Source: Dunaliella salina (taxonomy: Eukaryota; Chlorophyta; Chlorophyceae; Chlamydomonadales; Dunaliellaceae). Taken from it: a stretch of 16,536 nucleotides of DNA. Location: NCBI GenBank assembly GCA_002284615.2, contig MU069853.1:146999-163534 (forward strand), read 5' to 3'. The notes beneath the pieces are model-generated. The model searched no databases, had not been told where the DNA came from, and saw nothing but the letters and a program-made list of their open reading frames with translations. Both the position numbers and the translations under genes were made by a program. Position 1 is the stretch's first letter, and the number at the start of each line of letters is the position of its first letter. Shown here piece by piece: positions 1 through 7,770 of the stretch.

Positions 1-459
1 GCTTTCTATCCTTAAAAACTTGCACGCATGCTTTGCTTCGCCGCGCTTCACTGCCTCTATGAACCACTTGCGCTTCATATGACACTCATCATTGAACCAG
101 AAAGGACTTAACGGTCCTTTTTGCTTCCTTGCACGCACAAAAGCACACTTAGCTAAGGAAGACATGCGCACAGCCCTATCACTTGCAGCTTGCAGGATGA
201 GAGAGCGCACACAAAAAGCAAGTTTATCAGCATCGCCAGCAGCCTCTGCCTCATCGAATTGATGCAAAAGCTCTGCGTTGTTAACCAAATGCTGAGCATA
301 GGTAAAAGCTCTGTCATGATCCCATCGCAACGTCAGTTTGTTGTCACACAACCCTGCCTGGCACACATGCTTCCTTTCATTGGCTGCATTCATGCCTGAA
401 TTACCCGCAACTTTAAAGGCCATGCTCAAACCACAATGATCAGAAGCAAAAGTGTCCAG
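1..459 (-). pseudogene. LINE fragment: end of APE endonuclease and linker toward RT, runs off left edge
   Basis: The minus strand is open for 153 codons from 459 to the window edge. A stop (460-462) lies just upstream, so no start codon is present. Near the beginning is Ser-Asp-His followed by C-G-L-S (codons at 444-436). An SDH motif of this kind closes the apurinic/apyrimidinic-type endonuclease (APE) domain of many LINEs and includes its catalytic His. About 100 residues later comes P-F-W-F-N-D-E-C followed by basic residues, which resembles the linker between APE and reverse transcriptase. The RT should lie beyond position 1. Everything N-terminal to SDH is missing, so this is a 5'-truncated copy or one joined to its neighbour inside APE. 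It probably belongs to the same family as the CCHC-type remnant at 497-1520, but no overlapping part proves this. Family identification is by motif only. Confidence 0.62.
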
Positions 460-462
460 TTA

Positions 463-490
463 GGGTTTACAAGGTTTACAAGGATAAGGC
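463..490 (-). repeat. Short tandem motif at a LINE/LINE junction
   Basis: The 9-mer TTTACAAGG occurs twice in a row at 466-483, preceded by TTAGGG. It lies between the C-terminal coding end of one minus-strand LINE (497) and the start of the truncated APE fragment (459). Short 3'-terminal tandem repeats are common in LINEs that lack poly(A), so this may be the 3' tail of the element at 497-1520. The TTAGGG is a single partial match to a telomere unit and is not an array. Confidence 0.4.
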
Positions 491-496
491 CTTCAG

Positions 497-1520
497 TCAA
501 GAATTGCGACTGCTAGCCTGCTCATAAAAGGCGATTAATTCATGAAAGAAAATAGAAGTTTATTGTTGTTCTGGATTAAAAAGCGGATACATCATGAGAT
601 CCTGCCTGTGAGAACAAGGGAGCATATTTCCTGCGGATAGAGACCACCCGGGGATGTGTGCAATGAAAGAGAACATGTTGTTCATCCTGGACATTATCAT
701 CAGCCTCACAAAGTTCACAGTTTGGGGAAGACCTGTGATTCCAAGTTGCTGTCTCATAGCGAAGGGTGTACACACGAAGTCTAAATCGAGCCACGTTGCG
801 AATGACATCATGGGGGAGGTCAAGGAACATGAATTTGGGGAGACTGTAGGAAGAATGCCCAACCAAGGCCCTTTTTGTAGAAGGAGCGCACCACTGGTGA
901 TAGGTCAAGCGTTTACTGTTGCGCTCTCTTGGGTGTGTGTTGGAAAATGGCGCCCAGTATTGTAGATGCCTGGTCCTGAGGTCCACGACAAAACGACTGA
1001 GATCAATGGGCTCACAATTCAACAGCTTCTGTTTGAAGATGTGGGAGTTTGCCAAACCGTCCATGGCTGACAGAATATGGGAGGACCCACAATCATCGGA
1101 CCTTGAGCTCAGCCGCATGCCAGCCTGCAAAATCTTTTTCATTGTCGAGCTGTTGCATCGGGTCAGAGAATTATAAAGACGCATTGCTGCTCGGAACCAG
1201 TTGAACTGTAAGGGCTCCAAACCACATTCTCGCATGATGCACCAAGAGGGAGTAGTGTCCCTGACCCCCTAAGTCCTTTTGAGCACTGTTAATAGCCACT
1301 TCTGTATGGGATTGTCCATCTCTTTGCCTTGTCGTAGGTACGGGATAGCCCAGATCTGACTTGCAAACATGCCAGCAGGAATTGCATACGTCTTGAGGAG
1401 CCAAATCTGGGCGTGTAATCTGTTGGCAAGGTCGTGCTCCTGAACAAACTTTTTAACTCGGAAAGTACCCGCTGAGAATGGTCGCAACGCAGCGTTAGGG
1501 TTTTCAAGAAAGAAGTGAAA
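497..1520 (-). pseudogene. LINE 3' half: post-RT region and CCHC zinc knuckle
   Basis: Minus strand, one frame from about 1520 to 576 with a single in-frame TAG at 1269-1271. Translation resumes directly into the next block (L-G-V-R-D-T-T-P-S-W, then M-R-E-C-G-L-E-P-L-Q-F), so the stop is a point mutation and not a boundary. The protein is the alpha-helical region after RT, and ends with a zinc knuckle C-E-L-C, ten residues, H-V-L-F-H-C (CX2C-X10-HX4C), then R-R-K-Y. After a stop at 576-578 another frame gives F-F-H-E-L-I-A-F-Y-E-Q-A, ending at a TGA at 497-499. The same ending occurs in the plus-strand relative near 3900-3966, so this is the true C-terminus reached after a frameshift. RT itself is absent (upstream stop at 1521-1523). 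The knuckle in LINEs is thought to help bind template RNA or target DNA. Confidence 0.75.
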
Positions 1521-1780
1521 CTACAGGCAAGGATCATTTGCATAATGCATGAGGCACACAGATAGATGCACAGAAGTTGTGGGAACAGGGGCCATTGTGA
1601 TATCCAGAGATGGGTCATACAGGGGTTTGGGAGGGGCCGTACACATTTAAGATGTGAGAAAGACGTGTATGTCGCATACAAACGCGCTACGTGCAATTTG
1701 CTTACTAGGCACATTTTGCATGTGCATTTGAAGCAAATGCATTTAAACACTAGTTTTGTCGATGTTGAAATACGCATTTT
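1521..1780. other. No gene recognised; one short hairpin
   Basis: No coherent reading frame or family resemblance was seen on either strand. The only structure is an inverted repeat at 1723-1741, TGCATTTG / CAAATGCA with a 3-base loop. This stretch separates the RT-less LINE remnant from the truncated RLE-type LINE end. Confidence 0.4.
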
Positions 1781-2115
1781 CGAAGAAGGAAAGGAAAGTC
1801 TACACAGGCCAGAGCCGCGTGCATTAAGGTCCACTATCTAATAAGCTAGCAAGCTAGCAGTGGCCTCACCAGAAGGCCCTCAGAACCTATACTAGACACA
1901 GCTAGCCTAGAGGAGAGCCAGAAACAGCTAATGAGGATCTAAGGGGTTGTCCGCCATGCTCCTGGACGCCCGGACTCTCCTTCTCCTGCTGTCCTCCGCC
2001 GCGCACCCAGCAAAATTCCCCCCAGAAGCCCCCGGAAAAGGAAGAACCCGCTATAGTGTTCTGATGGATGTCAATTTTTGGATGGCATGGCTTGGTAAGG
2101 CCTAGATTAATAAGG
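1781..2115 (-). mobile_element. 5'-truncated 3' end of RLE-type LINE
   Basis: This matches the elements at 5029-5280 (minus) and 13064-13412 (plus) over most of its length. Read on the minus strand it contains a broken coding end. H-A-I-Q-K-L, an internal stop, then G-A-S-G, a basic stretch, and N-P-L-D-P-H followed by TAG, the same ending as in the other copies. About 100 bp of 3' untranslated sequence follows, then the terminal CCTGTGTAGACTTTCC and a pyrimidine tail (A/G-rich on the plus strand at 1781-1800). The 5' limit is approximate: similarity to the 13064 copy fades near 2115. No target-site duplication was identified. It is interpreted as a dead-on-arrival retrocopy. Confidence 0.65.
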
Positions 2116-2539
2116 GGTTGGATTGACGCATTTTCGCACATGACCCTTGTCAGGCTGAGAAACTAACCACCCGAAGGTCAGTAGGACGTGTTTAGAGAAG
2201 TAAAGAGAGAGATGCAAAGCTACGACGTGTAGCTAGCTGGCTGGCAAGGCTGATGGCAAGGCTTTTGTTAAGCTTGTAAGGAGTGACTTCTCAAAGTGTG
2301 ATTTGCTGGAGTCGGCGCGACTCTTGCCTAAGCTTGGCTGAGCCACTGGGGCTTATGCAACTCTGGGGATGCTGTATGCAAGATACTCAACTAGCGACAC
2401 GCTGCTGCTGCTGCTGCCTACTCCAAGAGCTTGAAGGCTCTTAGCCTTGCATGGGCATTATCTCCGGGGCTGCTATGAATTTACAAGGCGATACACGAGC
2501 CGAGACAATAAATGTGTTACTTTGAGTTCAGAAGTTCTC
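2116..2539. other. No gene recognised; short CTG microsatellite
   Basis: No family resemblance was seen on either strand. A run of GCT/CTG triplets occupies 2401-2416. The stretch is AG- and CT-rich with many short GCTAGC-type words. A coding remnant of the LINE that begins near 2540 may extend a little further left but could not be followed. Confidence 0.4.
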
Positions 2540-3210
2540 TAAACACAGCCTCAGCTCTGTGGAATGCGCATTTGCATGCAAAGGTCAATCACAAAGGCAA
2601 ACCGACTCAACCAACTCACAGCAGATTTTCATTGCAGCACACTCTGGGTGTGACATCCCCTGGGGAGATTAAAGATCATGAAAGTTGCATGAAGGCACCT
2701 GATAGAGGTTGTAGAGCTCAATTCAATTTCACTGGTTCAGAGCCTGCACACAATTTGATAAGGAGTGACACTCCTTTAATGCAACAGTCCTCTCCTATGC
2801 GGAGTTCTTCATTTAGACCCTTCTCTCAGCTCCAGGGACTCCTCCTGTTGGACTGCTCAATTCTTCACTGGCATGAATGGCTTACAACATGCACATGCTT
2901 TCCATCAGAATATTCGCTCTGCCAACCCTGTGAATTTGAGTAAACTCATTGTGGATCTCAGGTCTCGTCAACTGGCTTACTGGAGACAATTCTCTTCTTA
3001 TCATCCACGAGAGCTTGACAGCAAAAAAGTTCACCTATCACCACTGGAGTGCCATTCCAACCAAAGCCCGGGCAGCACATGTCACTTACTCTCCATACAC
3101 TCTGCCCCAATACTTTTGCTTGGATCTTCCAATACACATTGTTCGGAGTGGTGGAGCAAGCTTCGTGGTACGATTCTATCTCCCCCACATGTGATCTCTG
3201 TGACGCTTAA
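2540..3210 (+). pseudogene. LINE remnant: post-RT region up to first half of CCHC knuckle
   Basis: Plus-strand relative of the element at 497-1520, in several frames. Recognisable blocks in order are G-K-P-T-Q-P (cf. G-K-E-M-D-N-P), H-T-L-G-V near 2640, Q-F-N-F near 2730, then G-M-N-G-L-Q-H-A-H-A-F-H-Q near 2873. L-S-K-L-I-V-D-L-R-S-R-Q follows, then F-T-Y-H-H-W near 3025 and Y-T-L-P-Q-Y-F-C-L-D-L-P near 3105. It reaches T-C-D-L-C-D-A, the CX2C half of the zinc knuckle, at about 3190-3208, where a stop follows and the homology breaks. The missing His-Cys half resumes at 3684. Frameshifts occur near 2870 and 3030. It is a dead copy with no RT. Confidence 0.65.
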
Positions 3211-3242
3211 GGCAATTGCAATAGAAGAGAATATGTTTCCCG

Positions 3243-3678
3243 CCTTAGACTTCAGCACTCTCACACTTGTCACAAATGTTTGAACCACCCAGCCATTTAC
3301 AGGATTCGACCTTCAAGCAGTGGGCACGAAGCCTAGACCTACTCACATTCCTCATGACTCCTCTATCCAAATCTTTAAATAAACATGTTGGGACACAAAA
3401 GGGTGTGCGCGCTGTTTCAGTAAGGGCCTTCCGCACCAATGATGGTAAGTCACTGCTTTCCTGTTCACTCCTCAAGGACTTATAGCATCCGCTTCCTTCC
3501 ATATCTTTTGCTGCCTGTACCTCAAATCCCCTAAGAAATCCTGCATGGGGATCTTAGAAGCACTCAGCATCTTCTGCTTAAACATGTCCTCATGGCGCAT
3601 GCCATTAAAGGCTGTAGACACATGTGCAGACCAACAAGACTCTTCCCTAATAGCCTGGCGTAAATCCACTTTTAGCAC
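3243..3678 (-). pseudogene. Inverted LINE fragment inside the CCHC knuckle of its relative
   Basis: The minus strand encodes two overlapping-frame pieces of the same protein region as its host. S-C-W-S-A-H-V and M-F-K-Q-K-M-L correspond to S-H-I-L-S-A-M and I-F-K-Q-K-L-L in the copy at 497-1520. After a frameshift near 3480, D-L-D-R-G-V-M-R-N-V-S-R-S-R-L-R-A-H aligns with D-L-P-H-D-V-I-R-N-V-A-R-F-R-L-R-V-Y. It ends at I-C-D-K-C-E-S-A, the CX2C half of the knuckle, then a stop. The His-Cys half is missing. Its protein is clearly diverged from the host copy, so it is a different subfamily. Both copies breaking at the same point of the same motif suggests a homology-guided rearrangement more than a random insertion. 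Confidence 0.62.
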
Positions 3679-3683
3679 TCTTC

Positions 3684-3966
3684 ATCAGGATGAACAACAT
3701 GTACTTTTCAGGTGTACTCATTCTCATGTATGCTCTCTCGACGTAAAATAAGCTTCATTGTTCTATGGCCCCCCCCCCTCTCTTTACTGCATCTCCCTTC
3801 TCAGATGGCTCCGTGTGTGCCTACCTTTCATCGTGTACAATCTTTTCATGTGCGCTTTTTTTCTAATCAGGACAACAACAAGCTTTATCATTTTCTTCAT
3901 TAACTTCTTTTTTACGAACAGGCTTGCAGTCAGTCGTTTTGGCTGGAGGCGTTTTTCTTCCTGTGA
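3684..3966 (+). pseudogene. LINE remnant: second half of CCHC knuckle and C-terminus
   Basis: This continues the element at 2540-3210 after the inverted fragment. Q-D-E-Q-H-V-L-F-R-C-T-H supplies the HX4C half of the knuckle, then C-S-L and a basic pair. A stretch with a run of C (3768-3778) changes the frame. Next comes F-S-N-Q-D-N-N-K-L-Y-H-F-L-H, then in frame L-L-F-Y-E-Q-A-C-S-Q-S-F-W and a stop at 3964-3966. The F-Y-E-Q-A-type ending matches the minus-strand copy at 497-540, which fixes it as the family's C-terminus. No 3' tail or target-site duplication was seen before the next element starts near 4037. Confidence 0.65.
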
Positions 3967-4036
3967 TCCTGCAGAGCTCAATACGTTTGTAAGAATGGTG
4001 TTAGGTGTTAGTTAGGGACCTAGAAGAACAGCGTAC

Positions 4037-5018
4037 CAAGACAGTCACACAGAACCCAGCAAAATCGCAAACATCATAGAAGACTTCTTCACAAAAAGTA
4101 TGGTGGCTCCCAGTATCAAAACAGGAAGATATTTACCTAATGGATTCCAATTTCACGGCTGTGTCAAGTCCCTAACTAACAACAACCTCCAGGTCCAGAT
4201 GGAGTTGTCGACAACTCATTGACGTCAATGAGCTCCTTAAAGCCTTGCCTTTACAATACAAAGACATCCTCCACCAGCTTTTCACTATCATGTGGACCAC
4301 AGGAATTACTCCTAGAGCCTGGAAAGTTAGCGACATGATTCTTATCCACAAACAAAAGGGACCAGAGACTGATATTTCTTCATACATGCCAATAGGCCTC
4401 GCCAATACTCTCTATAAGCTCTAGACACGCTTAGTTACCAAAACACAGTATGAATATGCAAAAAAGCACTCCATTCTCAACGACATGCAAGCTGGATTCC
4501 GCAAAAAGAAAGACACGGCAACTGCAAAGTTTGATTAGGGCTCTAGAAGATGCAAAGGTATTTAACCAAGATATCCATGCCCTGATAGTGGACTTCACCT
4601 CCGCCTTCAATGCCACTGACCATGACAAGCTACTCATTATTATGTACGATCTGGGTTTCCCCACAGATGCTACTGATGCGGTCAAAAACCTTTACCACAA
4701 AGCGAGCACACGAGTTAGGCTCCCTACAGGAGACTACACCTCTGAAATCCCCGTAGAGAGGGCAACCATACAAGGAGGCACACTTTTCTCCCTTCCTCTT
4801 TCTTATCTACATTGAGCCCCTGCTCCGCTGGCTGCATGTTGGTAACCGAGGTTACACACATGCATGCAGCCCTTCTGCTTCTCCACCACAAGAAAAAATT
4901 AGAAACACAATGAGTAGTGGGGCCTTCTTTTGGGGCCTTTGCTGATGACCTCATTTGTCTAATGAAAACATTTCGAAACCTCCAGCTTCAAGCCAAGAAA
5001 CTTACACTCTATGCAGAT
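4037..5018 (+). pseudogene. Reverse transcriptase domain of RLE-type (Dualen-like) LINE
   Basis: Frame-shifted but recognisable RT. Blocks in order: N-I-I-E-D-F-F near 4070; G-P-D-G-V near 4195; W-T-T-G-I-T-P-R-A-W-K near 4295; I-H-K-Q-K-G-P-E-T-D-I-S-S-Y-M-P-I-G-L-A-N near 4345-4402 (RT block 2). Then M-Q-A-G-F-R-K-K-K-D-T-A-T near 4485, I-V-D-F-T-S-A-F-N near 4587 (first catalytic Asp), I-Q-G-G-T-L near 4770 and the catalytic F-A-D-D at 4938-4949. Y-A-D-W-A-H marks the start of the thumb just before a later insertion at 5029. Frame changes lie near 4195, 4515, 4790 and 4930, with a stop near 4423. Any upstream APE is absent, so the copy is 5'-truncated near 4037. It reads on after the insertion at 5291. 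Confidence 0.85.
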
Positions 5019-5028
5019 TGGGCACACC

Positions 5029-5280
5029 AAAAGAAAAGAAAAGTCTACGCAAGCCAGAGGCCGCATGCACTAAGGGAAAGTCCACTAACTAACAAGCTAG
5101 CAAGCTAGCAAGGAAGCAGTGGCCTCACCAGAAGGCCCTCAAAACCTACACTAAGCACAGCTAGCCTAGGAGAGAGCCAGAAACAGAACGAGTGGGGATC
5201 TGGAGGCCTCCAGACCCTAGGGTTGCTGCTCGCCATGACTCTTGACGCCCAGACTCTCATCCTCCCGTCCTCCGCCACCA
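5029..5280 (-). mobile_element. 252-bp truncated RLE-type LINE copy inserted in RT, with TSD
   Basis: The insertion interrupts the RT reading frame: D-W-A-H on the left continues as I-T-I-G-N-K-T on the right. It is flanked by TGGGCACACC (5019-5028) and TGGGCGCACC (5281-5290), a 10-bp target-site duplication with one mismatch. On the minus strand it starts inside the coding end (A-E-D-G-R, later P-P-D-P-H with the stop lost). It continues through the 3' untranslated region and ends CTTGCGTAGACTTTTC plus CTTTT repeats (AAAAGAAAAG on the plus strand at 5029). The boundaries, TSD and tail support target-primed reverse transcription with strong 5' truncation. Confidence 0.8.
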
Positions 5281-5290
5281 TGGGCGCACC

Positions 5291-6260
5291 TCATCACCAT
5301 TGGAAACAAGACCAGGGTTACCCGCATCCTGCACAGCAAAGAGAGCACGCAGCTGCGCGGCAACACAAATCTGTCAGGTTATGCCCAATACTTACTTACT
5401 GGCAGAATTTTGGTGCAAGGCCAACCAGTCCAATTCATGCATCCTGATGAACCTTTCCGTTACCTGGGTGTCTTAAATATTAACCATGGACCTCAACTGG
5501 TCTCACCATCTGCAGAATATGGCCCAAAAACTCTCTGACAATTTATAACGGCTTGGACTATCATATGCTAGCCCCAAACAAACATTAGATACCTTGCGCA
5601 CTGCTGTCATACCTAGCATAGCTTATGCCTTCCCTGTCACACCATGCTCACAGGCAAATTTGGAACACTGGGACACCTCTGTACTCTCTACCATCAAAAA
5701 GACGTTTGGACTGTGGTCAAAATCTTGCACAGCACTCCTTCATGGAGATAAACATAATTTCGGCCTCGGATACACATCTATGACAGTCGAATATCACTAC
5801 AGGAACGCTGCTGCTCTCACCACTGGCCTAAATGACAAGGCAAGACAGGGCAGAATCTCTAATCTGTTATTATGCTGCCAAACTGCTTACATACAAAATA
5901 CAGCAAGTGGTCTGCTAGGTCCCCACTGTCAAACTCCCAAATATCTCAACCAAATGCTTGAATTCCACCTACGACCAAGACGATGCATCAGTAAACATGC
6001 AAGTGGCTCAAACGTCACATATCAAGGCCAACTTCCCTTCACCGGCACCTTTCAACCTATAGCGAACACCCTATGGACACCACAGACCCGTGCACTCCCG
6101 AGACTGATCGCTTGCATTGTACATCCTCTCATGGAAGCTGGCATTTCATATTTCTTGTCCATCCTTTCTGATGAGCACACACATGCCTTAAATGCCAAAG
6201 CTATGAACTCCTACCATCACACACAATCAAAAGAAGCAGACTATTGCTCTCAATAGGCTT
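5291..6260 (+). pseudogene. LINE post-RT (thumb/connection) region
   Basis: This continues the protein interrupted at 5029. In the first frame, G-N-K-T-R-V-T-R leads to P-F-R-Y-L-G-V near 5452, the usual block after the RT palm. The frame changes near 5530-5590. The long piece from 5594 to 6256 (220 residues) includes I-P-S-I-A-Y-A-F, L-S-T-I-K-K-T-F-G-L and G-L-G-Y-T-S-M-T-V-E-Y followed by R-N-A-A-A-L-T-T-G-L-N-D-K-A-R-Q-G. This helical region, with G-L-G and N-D-x-x-R-x-G, is typical of LINE polyproteins downstream of RT. It contributes no known catalytic residue. The neighbouring methyltransferase-like module starts about 90 bp further on in a different frame. Confidence 0.7.
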
Positions 6261-6346
6261 GCGTCTCTTGCAAACTGTAATAATCTCAGCCAATCCACTA
6301 TTGACCACGCTTTCACAAACACTGATGCCGACCCCAACAAAGCTCC

Positions 6347-6808
6347 ATGCTCTTGACAGAAAGGTTTTCCAACCCCCTTGAATATGGCAAGACCTACAAC
6401 ACCTATTTCAGCACACACAGCCGAGACCAAGTCTTTGGAGCACACACAGACGCCCTCTCTGTGCGCTTCATTGGCTTCTCCTTCTACCATCCCCCACATG
6501 ATGATGAAACAATGTTTCAACTCCTGTGCCACGTAGTGTACTCATCCCTCCAAACAGCAAATCCAGTTGCCACCTTCATGCTTCTGCCCCACTGGAGAGG
6601 CTTCAGCTGTAATACTTATATGAGCTGGCTTACCCAATACCCACATCTTGCAAAAATGCTTGCCAAATTCCCTGCCAGAAACATCCAATTCCAGGCACCA
6701 CAGCACTGGTTTGATACCATCATCAATCCTACTCCACCTTCCTATCTTATACAACTCATCGTTGTGTGGAACCCTAATGCCAGAGAAATAATAGATACCG
6801 CGAACTAA
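6347..6808 (+). pseudogene. PCIF1/CAPAM-like methyltransferase-like module inside the LINE polyprotein
   Basis: A 153-residue frame lies between the post-RT region and RNase H. It contains Y-N-T-Y-F-S near residue 17, V-F-G-A-H-T-D-A-L-S-V (29-39), F-Y-H-P-P-H-D-D-E (46-54), a helix, F-M-L-L-P-H-W (77-83), then F-P-A-R-N-I-Q-F (108-115) and a closing hydrophobic strand I-Q-L-I-V-V-W. The order resembles PCIF1-type N6-adenine methyltransferases: an F-G-S/A strand, a catalytic N-P-P-F loop, a hydrophobic strand ending P-x-W, and later strands. Here the first motif residue is His, and one base change from Asn or Asp would give it, so this copy is probably inactive. The frame continues into RNase H, since I-I-D-T-A-N is also found at the start of the copy at 10010. 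The identification rests on motif order. It could instead be an unrelated alpha/beta domain. Confidence 0.5.
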
Positions 6809-7770
6809 GACTGGTTTCAGTCCCTCCAGCAAGACGTAAAGCAAGTTACTCCGGAAGCTTGTTGGCTACCTTTGGATACTCCAAAAACTGTCGCGTCGCT
6901 GCGTACCCACCAACACCTAGCATCAAATACTTGGAAACAGAAGTTCCAATCACTCCCCCCTGACACCCATAGCTGCACACAAAAGTGCCCTCAAGAAAGG
7001 GCACTATTCACCCCTGCTAACTTCAAAAAGAACAAGTTCACACCCAAAATAAAGGATTGGAGGAAAATGACCTACCACTGATGGCAGTATGATCAAACAC
7101 AAAGGTGACGATTCCCCACTGCTATCAGGTCCAGGTGTTTACAAACCAGGAAGGGACACTACTTAACCCTCCCAACACTTGCAACTGACCATAAAACCCA
7201 ATGGGCATGGGCCTACAAATACCATCACCAGAGCAGAAAGGAAAAGCTACGCAAGTGGGACTACCCCCCAAGCATCATGGGAGGAAGGACCTTAGCGCCC
7301 GTTACTGGGCCCGCCTTACCGAACCTCCACAGAATCAAACCCACGACCTCCACGTCCCTTTTGGGGATGCAATCCAAATAGACCACACCTGGCTCCCACC
7401 ACTGTAGAGCAGAACTCGTGAGTATCCTTATACACTTCAACACGAGCAAACTGAAATTGCCACTGATAGTGCATCCTGCCTCTCTTAGATTTCAAATCAA
7501 ACCCGGGATGCAGAGCTCATCCATGCAATATCAACCATATTAGAGCACTCCCCTCACCCTATTCATTTTATAAAGTCAAAGCCCACTCTGGCATTATAGG
7601 AAATGAGGGGGTTGACGCTTGTGCTCGCACTGCAGCCCTCTCAGACACCATAGACATTGCACTTCCAGATGCCAGGGACCCTTTCAACAATTTTTGTTGG
7701 CTTTCACTGAAGACCACTTCCACACAAAATGATAGCAGGCACCGCTCCCACACTTTCCCAATACACTATC
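6809..7770 (+). pseudogene. RNase H domain of RLE-type LINE, copy A (broken)
   Basis: This is homologous to the intact RNase H at 10010-11041 but disabled. A stop replaces the Lys codon after D-T-A-N. An extra C just before the first catalytic Asp (CTACCACTGAT versus CTACACTGAT, near 7074) shifts the frame. A SINE occupies 7239-7405, inside the helix with the second acidic residue (R-A-E), and a short deletion near 7503 removes part of the following helix. The T-D-S-A motif with the third Asp (near 7462) and N-E-G-V-D-A-C-A (near 7605) are still readable in pieces. RNase H would remove RNA from the cDNA hybrid during retrotransposition. Confidence 0.8.
7239..7405 (-). mobile_element. tRNA-headed SINE with LINE-type 3' end, 9-bp TSD
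   Basis: A 167-bp insertion relative to unit B, where the empty site is 10481-10489. It is flanked by perfect 9-bp duplications AGAGCAGAA (7230-7238 and 7406-7414). On the minus strand the head reads ACAGTGGTGGGAGCCAGGTG. About 50 bp later GGTTTGATTCT (7331-7341) matches the pol III B box at 9 of 11 positions. A weaker A-box-like stretch covers about 7385-7400. The 3' end reads CTTGCGTAGCTTTTCCT, the same terminus as the RLE-type LINEs here. So it is probably a SINE mobilised by that LINE family's enzyme. The A box is poor and folding was not computed. Confidence 0.75.

Noticed and set aside
461..480. Interstitial telomere sequence (TTAGGGTTTAC)
   Set aside because: There is only one partial unit; the adjacent repeat is TTTACAAGG, not TTTAGGG.
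1902..2141. A 79-codon minus-strand frame as a small protein gene
   Set aside because: It lies out of frame with the LINE C-terminal coding remnant in the same DNA and is explained by that element.
7239..7405. A functional tRNA gene
   Set aside because: The A box is poor, no acceptor stem pairing is evident, and the unit is bounded by a TSD with a LINE-type 3' end, so it is a SINE.
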